Positions 1-7,749 of a stretch of DNA of 27,130 nt are shown piece after piece. The stretch's first letter is position 1; every line of letters starts with the position of its first letter. Made by a program: the position numbers and the translations under genes. The notes under the pieces are model-generated. The model was not told the DNA's origin. It saw nothing but the letters and a program-made list of their open reading frames with translations, and did no database searches. The stretch covers positions 1-27,130 of the forward strand of contig JBBSJP010000058.1 of the NCBI GenBank assembly GCA_038257155.1, read 5' to 3'. Source of the DNA: JANJTY01 sp038257155. Its GTDB lineage: Bacteria > Pseudomonadota > Gammaproteobacteria > Xanthomonadales > Xanthomonadaceae.

Positions 1-10
1 CGACTCCACT

Positions 11-78
11 CGTAGGTCGGATCAAGCGCCGCCGAATCGCTCGAACGGGCGATGGCGTCGAGCGGCGCGGATCCGACG
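11..78 (+). repeat. 68-bp GTAG-headed REP-like hairpin, type A copy 1
   Basis: It begins with CGTAGGTCGGATCAAGCGCC and ends with GGCGCGGATCCGACG. The outer stem GTCGGATC/GATCCGAC is perfect and the inner GCGCC/GGCGC stem is offset by a small bulge. A 26-bp left arm, a 27-bp non-conserved loop and a 15-bp right arm make exactly 68 bp. The same geometry recurs at 9996-10063, 26927-26994 and 27062-27129. GTAG-headed palindromes are typical of REP elements mobilised by RAYT (TnpA-REP) transposases; no such gene lies in this window. Confidence 0.8.
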
Positions 79-137
79 TGCGGGATGTCGATCTTGGCCA
101 TAGCATCACCCGCGGCCTGACACGGTAGTGCCCCCAC

Positions 138-175
138 GTCGGCTCCACCGCTGCGCGGCTTGAGCCGACCTACGA
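138..175 (-). repeat. GTAG-headed REP-like hairpin, type B copy 1
   Basis: Read on the minus strand this begins CGTAGGTCGGCTCAAGCCGC and closes with GAGCCGAC. It folds as an 8-bp stem GTCGGCTC/GAGCCGAC with a nested CCGC-GCA-GCGG hairpin. It faces the type A unit at 11-78, so the pair is inverted as in a REPIN. Near-identical copies lie at 10103-10140 and 27004-27040. Confidence 0.8.
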
Positions 176-208
176 CGGTGCGCTGGAAGCCGACCGCCCA
201 CGCGCTTT

Positions 209-218
209 CGTAGGTCGG
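209..218 (+). repeat. Solitary GTAGGTCGG repeat head
   Basis: The 10-base head CGTAGGTCGG of the type A and B hairpins occurs alone just downstream of the diguanylate cyclase stop codon, without its stem partner. It may be a decayed copy. The match is too short to be certain. Confidence 0.35.
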
Positions 219-233
219 AGGCCTTCAATCATC

Positions 234-2105
234 TCAGGTCGCCAATCCCGCACCCAATTGCACGCGATTGCGACCACATTGTTTGGCGCTGTAAAGCGCC
301 CGGTCGGCTCTTCGCAGGGCTTCGGCCGGATCGGCTCGAAGGCCCATGTTCCTGATCTCGGTAACGCCGAGGCTGACCGTGATGGCAACGGTCTTGCCTT
401 CGCTGACCAAGGGCGTGCTTGACACGCGATGGCGGATTTTCTCAGCCAGCGCCATCGCTGCCCCCACATCCCTGTCGGGCAGGATGATGGCGAACTCCTC
501 GCCGCCATAGCGCGCGACGATGCCGCGTTCGGTTGCGGCGATCTCGTCGATTATCTTGGCAACCCGGCGCAGGCAGTCGTCGCCAACCAGGTGGCCGTGG
601 CTGTCGTTGACTGACTTGAAATGGTCGATGTCGATCATGATCAGGCTCAGCACGCCGGCCGCGCGCTGGGCATCCTGGGTGGCGCGCAACAGTTCGTCCT
701 CGAAGTGGCGGCGGTTGAAAACCCCGGTCAGGCCATCGCGGCGATTGAACTCTCGCAGCCGTCCGTTGGCTTCGGAAAGCTGGGCCAGCGCAGAACTCAA
801 CTCAAGCGTGCGGGCCTCGACGCGCGACTCCAGCTGGTCCTTGGCTTCCCGCACTATCTGCTCGTTCTCATTGCGCAGCGCGGCGTAGCGGTAGGCGAGG
901 GCGAAGGACAGCAGGACCATTTCCAGTCCCGAGCCAATCTGGATGCCGTACTCGGTGAAGAAATTCTTTGGCAGCAGCCCGAACGATACGGACGCGTAGA
1001 CCAGGGTTCCCAGCAACAGGGCTGACCAGGCGAGCAGGAACCAGCGTGCAGGTCGATAGCCGCGGCGCGCTGCCAGCACCGCACAGACCAGCACGACCGC
1101 CACGCAGGGAAACACCGCGCCGGTGCCAAGCAGCACCGCAATACGGTAGGGAAGAATCGGTGCAGCAAGTGCCACCACGCCCATCGCGAACATCAGCGCC
1201 AGCATGATCTGGTTGCCCATTGGCACCAGTCGCGGGAGCTCGAGGAAATGCCGCGCGAACTGCAGCATCGCCACCATGCCGACCGCAATGGAAATCGGCA
1301 CAGCCAGATTCGCCACGGCTGGTGAGCCGGGCCACAGGTACTGAAACGCCAACCCGTTCAGGCACAGCATCACCAGACCGAACGCACTGATATGCAGCAC
1401 GTAGTAGAGATAACTGGCATCGCGCAGCGAGCCGAACAGCACCAGGTTGTAGAGCAGCAGCGCAATCAGGATGCCGTAGTACAGGCCCACCCCGAGGGCT
1501 GCTTCGCGTTCCCGATCAGAAAAGGCGGCCGGTAACCAAAGTCCCAGCGGCACCTGCATCGAGCTCTGCGTTTCCACCCGGACCAGCACGTCGGCATAGC
1601 TGCCCTGCGGCAGGCTGATCGCGAAGTTCGGATGGCGATGACGAATCGCGCGTTCCGAAAACGGCAGCAGGTCGCCCGATTGTTGCTGTGCGACGCGACC
1701 GTCGGGGTCGCGCACGTACACCTCGATGCTGTCGAGCAGGGCGTACTCCAGCACCAGCAGCCAATCGCTGTTTGGGCTGGCAACGTTTTGCAGGCGCAGA
1801 TGAAACCAGTGCGGTCGGGGTCTGAAACCGAATACGGGGTTGTCGCCCGGCAGCATTTCGAAACCGCCGCTGTCGACGATATCGAAGACCCTGGTTGCCT
1901 CCAGCCGGTCATCGCCTTCTTCCCGGTAGCGGGTGTGCGGCGGCAGGGCGACGTGCTGGGTCTCGGCTTCGAGGCGGACCGGGACTGGCGCCGAGGCCAA
2001 AGGTGCCGACACCGGCACGACTGCCAACATCGCAAAGCACAGCATCAGGCCGCGCGCCCATGCGCAGCGCCTGATCCTGCCCGGATGCCCTGTGCCCCCG
2101 CCCAT
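234..2105 (-). CDS. 7TMR-DISM membrane receptor with GGDEF diguanylate cyclase domain
   Basis: Predicted inner-membrane sensor that makes c-di-GMP. The 623 residues show a signal peptide (about 1-39), a periplasmic 7TMR-DISMED2-like domain (about 45-190), seven membrane segments of the 7TMR-DISM type (about 200-405), a coiled-coil linker (about 410-455) and a C-terminal GGDEF domain (about 458-615). The active-site signature is GGEEF at 534-538 with metal-binding D492 in IDIDHFK. The product-inhibition RxxD motif is absent: the corresponding residues read TERG. DISMED2 domains in other proteins bind sugars or other small ligands; the ligand here is unknown. The gene is transcribed away from hisR. 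An internal start at M21 would still leave a hydrophobic leader, so the exact start is uncertain. Confidence 0.9.
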   Translation of the reverse strand: MGGGTGHPGRIRRCAWARGLMLCFAMLAVVPVSAPLASAPVPVRLEAETQHVALPPHTRYREEGDDRLEATRVFDIVDSGGFEMLPGDNPVFGFRPRPHWFHLRLQNVASPNSDWLLVLEYALLDSIEVYVRDPDGRVAQQQSGDLLPFSERAIRHRHPNFAISLPQGSYADVLVRVETQSSMQVPLGLWLPAAFSDREREAALGVGLYYGILIALLLYNLVLFGSLRDASYLYYVLHISAFGLVMLCLNGLAFQYLWPGSPAVANLAVPISIAVGMVAMLQFARHFLELPRLVPMGNQIMLALMFAMGVVALAAPILPYRIAVLLGTGAVFPCVAVVLVCAVLAARRGYRPARWFLLAWSALLLGTLVYASVSFGLLPKNFFTEYGIQIGSGLEMVLLSFALAYRYAALRNENEQIVREAKDQLESRVEARTLELSSALAQLSEANGRLREFNRRDGLTGVFNRRHFEDELLRATQDAQRAAGVLSLIMIDIDHFKSVNDSHGHLVGDDCLRRVAKIIDEIAATERGIVARYGGEEFAIILPDRDVGAAMALAEKIRHRVSSTPLVSEGKTVAITVSLGVTEIRNMGLRADPAEALRRADRALYSAKQCGRNRVQLGAGLAT

Positions 2106-2143
2106 GGCTGAACAATACGCCCTGGAGCGGCGTCAGGACTACC

Positions 2144-2206
2144 TTGTCGGGATTGCATCCGTCGAATTAATGTATTAATGTGCTAACACGCTAACTCATT
2201 ACATTC
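2144..2206 (+). promoter_or_regulatory. Candidate hisR-his operon promoter and operator
   Basis: This is an AT-rich island in a GC-rich window, just upstream of hisR. A possible -35 (TTGTCG, 2144-2149) and -10-like sequences (TTAATG 2167-2172 or TATTAA 2173-2178) are visible. Two direct GCTAAC repeats (2182-2187, 2190-2195) and inverted AATGTA/TACATT (2169-2174, 2200-2205) and TAATG/CATTA (2176-2180, 2197-2201) arms crowd the same 37 bases. No clear Shine-Dalgarno sequence precedes the ATG at 2207, so the transcript may be leaderless or nearly so. Autoregulation by the TrpR-like product is inference. Confidence 0.5.
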
Positions 2207-2539
2207 ATGAAACGTCGATCCCTGGAACCCGCCGCCGATACGGAAAGCGCCGAAGCGCAGCTGTTCCGTGCCCTGCTGGCGCTGCGCACGGAAGGCGAGC
2301 TTGCGGCGTTCTTCCACGACCTGTGCACACCGGCAGAGCTCGAAGCGATGGCTGACCGCTGGCAAGTGGTGGCGCCACTGTGTGATGGCGTGCCGTATCG
2401 GGAAATCCATGATCGCACCGCGGTCAGCGTCACCACGATCGGGCGGGTGGCCCGCTGCCTCAGTCACGGTGCGGGTGGATATCGCCTCGCCGCCGAACGG
2501 CTGGGACTGCATCGAGACGGCCCCGTCACACCCGCTTGA
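2207..2539 (+). CDS. hisR: TrpR/YerC-family transcriptional regulator, probable his operon repressor
   Basis: A 110-residue protein of the TrpR/YerC-YecD family. It shows the family pattern with FFHDLCTPAELEAMADRW (35-52), then a helix-turn-helix at about 62-86 (GVPYREIHDRTAVSVTTIGR), then a GAGGYRLAAERLG tail. TrpR itself binds tryptophan as corepressor. Relatives placed at the head of his operons are proposed to be histidine-responsive (HisR). Here the gene is the first of the his operon, 57 bp before hisG, behind an AT-rich region with repeated GCTAAC boxes. The family assignment is firm; histidine as effector and the operon as target are inferred from position. Confidence 0.85.
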   Translation: MKRRSLEPAADTESAEAQLFRALLALRTEGELAAFFHDLCTPAELEAMADRWQVVAPLCDGVPYREIHDRTAVSVTTIGRVARCLSHGAGGYRLAAERLGLHRDGPVTPA

Positions 2540-2596
2540 ACCCCATCGCGCCCGCCCCTTGGCCAGCGCCAGCCCAAACACGAAAAGGACTGTTCA

Positions 2597-3493
2597 ATGA
2601 CCCGCGATCGCCTGCGCATCGCCACGCAAAAATCCGGCCGTTTGGGCGACCCGGCTCGTGAACTGCTGGCGCGCTCTGGTCTGGCTTTCCGTGAAAGCCG
2701 GGATCGCCTGTTCTGCTACGGCGAAGGCCAACCGGTCGACCTGCTGCTGGTGCGCGACGACGATATTCCCGGGCTGATTGCGGAAGCGGTCTGTGATCTC
2801 GGAATCGTCGGTCAGAATGTGCTGGAAGAACAGGCCGAAGAGCGCCGCAGCCAGGGCTTGCCCGATGTCTACCGCGCACTGCGCCCGCTGGGCTTCGGTC
2901 ACTGTCGTCTGTCGATTGCAGTGCCCTCGGAATGGGACTGGACGGGCCCGCAGATGTTGGCCGGCAAACGCATTGCCACGAGCTATCCAAACCTGCTCAA
3001 GCGCTGGTTGCGGGAACATGGGGTCGAGGCCGAGGCGGTGGTGCTGTCGGGCTCGGTCGAGATCGCCCCCAAGCTGGGCAAGGCCGAGGCGATCTGCGAC
3101 CTGGTTTCGACCGGACGCACGCTGAGCGCCAATCAGCTGCGTGAGGTCGAGGTCATCCTGCAAAGTCAGGCGGTACTGGCGGGCCCAATCGAGCCCTTCG
3201 AAGGCGAGCGCGCGGAACTGGCCGGAAGCTTGTTGCGCCGGCTTACCGGCGTGCTGGAGTTACGCGATTCCAAACTGCTGATGCTGCAGGCACCGCGTGC
3301 CTCGCTGGCCGCGATCATCGAACTGCTGCCGCAGGCCGACACGCCCAGCGTGTTGCGACTTGAAGGCGCAAGCGACGACATCGCGCTGCAGGCGATCTGC
3401 CGCGGCGCGATCACCTGGGGCCACTTGGAAGACATGAAACGCGCCGGCGCGCGTTCGCTGCTGGTATTGCCTGTAGAGCAGATGCTGGCGTGA
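2597..3493 (+). CDS. hisG: ATP phosphoribosyltransferase, long form (HisG)
   Basis: Catalyses the first step of histidine synthesis: ATP plus PRPP gives N1-(5-phosphoribosyl)-ATP. The 298 residues match the long, self-contained form, with two catalytic lobes and a C-terminal ACT-like HisG_C domain (about 225-295) that binds histidine for feedback inhibition. The PRPP-binding loop is visible at about 164-176 (EAICDLVSTGRTL), preceded by SVEIAPKLGKA. The length and C-terminal domain mean no HisZ partner is needed. AGGA at 2586-2589 lies seven bases before the ATG. The stop overlaps the hisD start by four bases (GTGA), indicating translational coupling. Confidence 0.97.
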   Translation: MTRDRLRIATQKSGRLGDPARELLARSGLAFRESRDRLFCYGEGQPVDLLLVRDDDIPGLIAEAVCDLGIVGQNVLEEQAEERRSQGLPDVYRALRPLGFGHCRLSIAVPSEWDWTGPQMLAGKRIATSYPNLLKRWLREHGVEAEAVVLSGSVEIAPKLGKAEAICDLVSTGRTLSANQLREVEVILQSQAVLAGPIEPFEGERAELAGSLLRRLTGVLELRDSKLLMLQAPRASLAAIIELLPQADTPSVLRLEGASDDIALQAICRGAITWGHLEDMKRAGARSLLVLPVEQMLA

Positions 3494-4791
3494 GAACCAT
3501 CGACTGGCAGACGCTGGATGAGGACCAGCGCAGCGAAGCGCTGCGTCGACCGACCCTGGCCGTGCAGGGGGACGTGGTGGCCGCTGCGCAGCGCATCATC
3601 GAACAGGTGCGCGCCGACGGCGATACCACGCTGCGCGCGCTGACACGTCGCTTTGACGGTGCCGAACTGGGCGAACTGCAAATTTCCGAGAAAGAGTTCG
3701 CTGCGGCAGAAGCGCAGGTTTCCGACGAGCTGCGCGGCGCGATGCGCGAGGCAATAGCGCGCCTGACCGCCTACCACCAGGCCGGCGCGCCCGGCGAATT
3801 CGAGATGGACACCGCGCCGGGTGTGCGCTGCGGGCGCATCGTGCGGCCGATTGGGCGCGTGGGGCTGTACGTGCCGGCGGGTAGTGCACCACTGCCGTCG
3901 ACCGCCATGATGTTGGGCGTTCCCGCGCGCCTCGCCGGCTGTGAACAGGTGGTGCTCTGCACGCCACCGGACAGTGAGGGCAGGGCAGATGCAGCCGTAT
4001 TGGTCGCGGCCAGGCTCTGCGGCATCAGCACCGTGTTCAAGCTGGGCGGGGCGCAGGCAATCGCCGCGATGGCGTTTGGCGCGGGCTCGGTGCCCAAATG
4101 CGACAAGCTGTTCGGTCCGGGCAATGCCTATGTCACTGCGGCCAAGCAACTGGTGGCGGGTGATCCGGACGGCTCCGCCATCGACATGCCGGCCGGACCA
4201 TCCGAAGTGCTGGTGATCGCCGATGCTGGGGCTGATGCAGCCTTCGTCGCGGCCGATCTGCTGTCGCAGGCCGAGCACGGGCCGGATTCGCAGGTGATCC
4301 TGATTTCAGACTCGGCGCAGCTGATTGCTGCCGTAGCCGGTGAAGTCGAGGCGCAGTGTGCCGCGCTGCCGCGCGCCGAAATCGCCTTCAAGGCGTTGCA
4401 GCATGCGCGCCTGATCCAGGTCGAGTCGCTGGATGTCGCTTTCGACATCTCCAATCGCTACGCGCCGGAGCACCTGATCCTTGCACTGCGCACGCCGCGC
4501 GACTGGCTGCCCAGGGTGCGGGCTGCGGGATCGGTATTCCTCGGCGACTTCGCCCCCGAAGCGCTGGGCGATTACTGCAGTGGCACCAACCATGTGTTGC
4601 CCACCGCAGGCTATGCGCGTGCCTACAGTGGACTCTCAGTGGCCAGTTTCACCACCAGTATCAGCGTCCAGGAAGTTAGCGCCGCTGGCCTCGCTGGCAT
4701 CGGCCCCTGCGCCGCGATCCTGGCGCGCGCCGAACGCCTCAACGCGCACGAGCGTGCCGTCACCCTGCGCCTGGCGCGGAGCGCGTCATGA
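3490..4791 (+). CDS. hisD: Histidinol dehydrogenase (HisD)
   Basis: Performs the last two oxidations, L-histidinol to L-histidine, with NAD and zinc. The 433 residues contain GPGNAYVTAAKQL (209-221), DMPAGPSEVLVIAD (232-245) and the catalytic pair E327-H328. The predicted zinc ligands are Q260, H263, D361 and H420, each one position after its counterpart in the E. coli enzyme as I recall its numbering. The start is GTG at 3490, inside the hisG stop (GTGA overlap). The end overlaps the hisC ATG by four bases (ATGA). The enzyme appears complete and cytoplasmic. Confidence 0.97.
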   Translation: MRTIDWQTLDEDQRSEALRRPTLAVQGDVVAAAQRIIEQVRADGDTTLRALTRRFDGAELGELQISEKEFAAAEAQVSDELRGAMREAIARLTAYHQAGAPGEFEMDTAPGVRCGRIVRPIGRVGLYVPAGSAPLPSTAMMLGVPARLAGCEQVVLCTPPDSEGRADAAVLVAARLCGISTVFKLGGAQAIAAMAFGAGSVPKCDKLFGPGNAYVTAAKQLVAGDPDGSAIDMPAGPSEVLVIADAGADAAFVAADLLSQAEHGPDSQVILISDSAQLIAAVAGEVEAQCAALPRAEIAFKALQHARLIQVESLDVAFDISNRYAPEHLILALRTPRDWLPRVRAAGSVFLGDFAPEALGDYCSGTNHVLPTAGYARAYSGLSVASFTTSISVQEVSAAGLAGIGPCAAILARAERLNAHERAVTLRLARSAS

Positions 4792-5882
4792 GCGGCCTGA
4801 TGGATCTGGTACGGCCAGACCTGCGCGCGTTTTCGGGCTATGCCTCGGCGCGCAAGACCGGGTTACAGGGCAGCGTGTGGTTGAACGCCAATGAATCGCC
4901 CTGGACGAACCCTGCCGATCAGGGCCTCGGCGCCAACCGGTACCCCGAGCCGCAGCCGGCTGCGTTGCGCGCGCGACTCGCGGAGATCTACGGCGTCGCG
5001 TCCGAGACGCTGCTGATAGGCCGTGGCAGCGATGAAGCCATCGATCTGCTGGTGCGCGCCCTGTGCCGTGCCGGCAGCGACAGCATCGTGGTCTGCCCGC
5101 CAGTGTTCGGCATGTATGCGGTCAGCGCACGCCTGCAGGATGCCGCGCTGATCGAAGTGCCGCTGATTGATACGGAATCCGGATTCGCCTCCGACCTGAC
5201 AGCGCTGGGTGATGCGGCCGAACATCACAAGGCGCGCATCGTGTTTCTCTGCTCGCCGGCCAATCCAACCGGTCAGGCGCTGGCGCTGGCTGAGATCGCG
5301 GCTTTGGCAGAACGTCTGCGTGGGATCTCCCTGGTCGTGGTTGATGAGGCCTATGGTGAGTTCAGCGATCAGGGATCTGCAGTAACGCTGCAGCAGACGC
5401 ATCCGAACATTGCCGTGCTGCGCACCCTGTCGAAAGCGCATGCCCTGGCTGCGGCGCGGATTGGCTGCGTGATTGCCGATCCACAGCTGATCACCGTATT
5501 GCGCAACTGCCAGGCGCCGTATCCCTTGCCCAGTCCCTGTGTAGCGCTGGCCCTGGCGGGCCTGTCGGATTCGGCGCTGGCCCTGACCCGTGAACGCGTC
5601 GCCCAGACACGTACCGAACGCGAACGTGTGTTGGTCGCGCTGCAGGGCGTAGCCGGTGTGCGGCGGGTCTATCCCTCGCAGGGCAATTACCTGCTGGCGC
5701 GCTTTGTCGATGCCGATGCTGCCTTCGCCCGTCTGCTGGCAGCAGGCGTGGTCGTGCGCGACATGCGCGCCTCGCCGCAGCTGGGCGACGCGCTGCGCAT
5801 CAGCATCGGCACGCGTGAGGAGAATGACGCGATGCTGGCTCCTCTTTTGGCCCCTCTCCCCCCGGGAGAGGGGTTGGGGTGA
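4788..5882 (+). CDS. hisC: Histidinol-phosphate aminotransferase (HisC), repeat-derived C-terminus
   Basis: A PLP-dependent class I/II aminotransferase that converts imidazole-acetol phosphate and glutamate to histidinol phosphate. The PLP lysine is K216 in RTLSKAHALAAARIG, with D186 and Y189 in VVVDEAYG and R224 downstream. The substrate loop reads SPANPTG where SPNNPTG is usual, with the key N159 kept. The last ten residues (APLPPGEGLG) and the TGA stop are encoded by a palindromic repeat (5851-5955), so the native C-terminus has been replaced. The start ATG overlaps the hisD stop. A 115-bp gap, mostly repeat, separates it from hisB. Confidence 0.95.
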   Translation: MSGLMDLVRPDLRAFSGYASARKTGLQGSVWLNANESPWTNPADQGLGANRYPEPQPAALRARLAEIYGVASETLLIGRGSDEAIDLLVRALCRAGSDSIVVCPPVFGMYAVSARLQDAALIEVPLIDTESGFASDLTALGDAAEHHKARIVFLCSPANPTGQALALAEIAALAERLRGISLVVVDEAYGEFSDQGSAVTLQQTHPNIAVLRTLSKAHALAAARIGCVIADPQLITVLRNCQAPYPLPSPCVALALAGLSDSALALTRERVAQTRTERERVLVALQGVAGVRRVYPSQGNYLLARFVDADAAFARLLAAGVVVRDMRASPQLGDALRISIGTREENDAMLAPLLAPLPPGEGLG

Positions 5883-5955
5883 GGGGCAATTCGGAGCGCG
5901 ACCTCACTGGCAAGCCCTGCCCCTCACCCCCGCCCCTCTCCCGTGGGGAGAGGGG
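5851..5955. repeat. Paired inverted palindromic repeat between hisC and hisB
   Basis: Two copies of a hairpin with arms CCCCTCTCCC/GGGAGAGGGG lie in opposite outer orientation: arms 5851-5860 and 5864-5873, then 5933-5942 and 5946-5955, each with a 3-nt loop. Flanking GGGGTGAGGGGC (5876-5887) and GCCCCTCACCCC (5919-5930) are also inverted, so the whole unit is REPIN-like. Similar CCCTCTCC-type intergenic repeats are common in Xanthomonadales and other gammaproteobacteria. The left copy encodes the end of HisC. The right copy ends 42 bp before hisB. Confidence 0.85.
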
Positions 5956-5997
5956 AGAACAGCACGGTGAGGAGAACAATTACTTTGGAGCAACACC

Positions 5998-7059
5998 ATG
6001 CGCAAAATCCTCTTCGTAGACCGCGACGGCACCCTGATCCAGGAGCCGCCCGACGAGCAGATCGACAGCTTCCAGAAGCTGGCCTTCGTGCCGGACTGCA
6101 TTCCTGCGCTGCGCCGCCTGTCCGAGGCCGGCTACGAGCTGGTCATGGTCAGCAACCAGGATGGCCTGGGTACCGACAGCTTTCCGCGTGAGACCTTTGA
6201 AGGTCCGCACCGCCTGATGATGCAGATCCTCGAATCGCAGGGCGTGCGATTTCGCGAGGTGCTGATCGACGAGAGCTTCCCGCGCGACAGGTCTCCCAGC
6301 CGCAAGCCCGAGGTCGGCCTGGTGCTGCACTACCTGCGCGACCGCAGGGTTGACCTGGCGCGATCAGCCGTGATCGGCGACCGTGATACCGATGTGCAGT
6401 TTGCCGCCAATCTGGGAACGCGGGCCTTCAAGCTGGGGCCGGGCGAATGGGACTGGCCGGGCATCGCCCGCGAGCTGCTCGACGCGCCGCGCACCGCGCG
6501 CATCGAGCGCAACACGAAAGAAACGAAAATTGCGGTGGAAATTGATCTCGACAGCGTGGCCGAGCCGAAGGCCAGCACCGGCCTGGGCTTCTTCGACCAC
6601 ATGCTGGAACAGCTCGGCAAGCACGGCGGCTTCGCCCTGTCGGTACGCTGCGACGGCGACCTGCACATCGACGAACACCACACCGTGGAAGACGTCGCGC
6701 TGGCGCTCGGCCAGGCGCTCAAGGCCGCAGTGGGCGACAAGCGCGGTCTTGGTCGCTACGGCTTCACCCTGCCGATGGACGAAACCCTGGCTTCGGCAGC
6801 GGTCGACTTCTCAGGCCGACCCTGGCTGGAGTTCGACGGCGTGTTTCCGCGTGAACGTGTCGGCGAACTGCCGACCGAACTGGTGCCGCATTTCTTCCGT
6901 TCGCTGTGCGAGACCGCCGGCCTCAACCTGCACCTGTCGGTGCGCGGCGACAACGCGCACCACATGGTCGAAGCCTGCTTCAAGGCCACCGCGCGCGCCC
7001 TGCGCCAGGCACTGCGACGCGAGGGCGCCGACCTGCCCAGCACCAAGGGCATGCTGTGA
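5998..7059 (+). CDS. hisB: Bifunctional histidinol-phosphatase / imidazoleglycerol-phosphate dehydratase (HisB)
   Basis: A fused enzyme of 353 residues. The N-terminal HAD-type histidinol-phosphatase (1-165) has nucleophile D8 and acid/base D10 in FVDRDGT, SNQDGLG (52-58), K103 and GDRDTD (127-132). The C-terminal imidazoleglycerol-phosphate dehydratase (about 167-353) has FFDHM (198-202) and DEHHTVED (225-232), metal ligands of the family. The fusion is typical of gammaproteobacteria. The loop that carries a Cys/His zinc site in E. coli HisB reads DESFPRDRSPS (91-101) with no Cys or His; Xanthomonas HisB, as I recall it, also lacks most of these ligands. GGAG at 5987-5990 fits the ATG. The stop overlaps hisH (GTGA). 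Confidence 0.97.
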   Translation: MRKILFVDRDGTLIQEPPDEQIDSFQKLAFVPDCIPALRRLSEAGYELVMVSNQDGLGTDSFPRETFEGPHRLMMQILESQGVRFREVLIDESFPRDRSPSRKPEVGLVLHYLRDRRVDLARSAVIGDRDTDVQFAANLGTRAFKLGPGEWDWPGIARELLDAPRTARIERNTKETKIAVEIDLDSVAEPKASTGLGFFDHMLEQLGKHGGFALSVRCDGDLHIDEHHTVEDVALALGQALKAAVGDKRGLGRYGFTLPMDETLASAAVDFSGRPWLEFDGVFPRERVGELPTELVPHFFRSLCETAGLNLHLSVRGDNAHHMVEACFKATARALRQALRREGADLPSTKGML

Positions 7060-7646
7060 GCCGCGTGGTACTGATCGACTCGGGCGGCGCCAACATTGGC
7101 TCGGTGCAGTACGCGCTGGAGCGGTTGGGCGTGAACGCGCCGCTGACCCGCGATGTCGACCTGATCCGTGCGGCCGAGCGCGTGATCCTGCCCGGTGTCG
7201 GCGCCGCCGCGCCGGCGATGGCGAAGCTGCGCGAGGCCAGTCTGGTCGAACTCATCCGCTCGCTGACCCAGCCACTGCTGGGCGTGTGCGTCGGCATGCA
7301 GATCCTGTTCGAGCGCTCGGAAGAGGGCGACGTCGACTGCCTGGGACTGATTCCCGGCGTGGTTCGCAAGCTAGCCGCAGCGCCCGGCCTGCGCGTGCCG
7401 CACATGGGCTGGAACCGGCTTGATCCCCAGCGGCCCAGCGCGCTGCTCGATGGCATTGCGCCAGGCGCCTTCGCCTATTTCGTGCACAGCTATGCCGCCG
7501 ATGTCGGTCCCGACTGCGTTGCCAGCACCGCGCACGGCACGCGCTTTGCCGCCGTGGTTGAGCGCGGCAACGTGGCCGGCGCGCAGTTCCACCCCGAACG
7601 CTCCGCCGTCGTCGGCGCCCGCCTGCTGGAGAACTTCCTGCGATGA
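7056..7646 (+). CDS. hisH: Imidazole glycerol phosphate synthase, glutaminase subunit (HisH)
   Basis: Class I glutamine amidotransferase of 196 residues that supplies ammonia to HisF. The catalytic triad is visible: C78 in LLGVCVGMQ, H179 and E181 in AQFHPERS. The start is the GTG at 7056, which overlaps the hisB stop by four bases and begins SRVVLIDSGGANIGS, the expected first strand. An upstream ATG in the same frame (6906) lies inside hisB and would add 50 residues not expected for the family. A 103-bp gap with a hairpin repeat separates it from hisA. Confidence 0.95.
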   Translation: MSRVVLIDSGGANIGSVQYALERLGVNAPLTRDVDLIRAAERVILPGVGAAAPAMAKLREASLVELIRSLTQPLLGVCVGMQILFERSEEGDVDCLGLIPGVVRKLAAAPGLRVPHMGWNRLDPQRPSALLDGIAPGAFAYFVHSYAADVGPDCVASTAHGTRFAAVVERGNVAGAQFHPERSAVVGARLLENFLR

Positions 7647-7683
7647 GCCTCCTGCTTCCGTCGCCAATCCGTCGCCCAACCCC

Positions 7684-7728
7684 GTTCGCGCTGAGCGTAG
7701 ATCACGCAGTGATCGAAGTCGAAGCGCC
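7684..7728 (+). repeat. Intergenic hairpin element between hisH and hisA
   Basis: The sequence GTTCGCGCTGAGCGTAG followed by GTCGAAGCGCC resembles a widespread gammaproteobacterial intergenic repeat. Here the two parts are split by about 17 bp that hold a perfect stem GATCAC-GCA-GTGATC (7700-7714). Outer pairing GCGCT/AGCGC (7688-7692, 7723-7727) closes it. It fills most of the only wide gap in the second half of the operon. The repeat identity rests on memory of similar elements. Confidence 0.5.
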
Positions 7729-7749
7729 TGCGCAGCCAACGCAATCACC

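Noticed and set aside
1..175. CRISPR array
   Set aside because: The repeated units are inverted hairpins with irregular spacing, not direct repeats with equal spacers, and no cas genes are present.
2106..2206. His leader peptide and attenuator upstream of the operon
   Set aside because: The gap is only 101 bp, shows no run of histidine codons and no terminator/antiterminator pair.
3166..4278. 370-codon minus-strand open frame
   Set aside because: It is antisense to hisG and hisD, both with complete conserved motifs.
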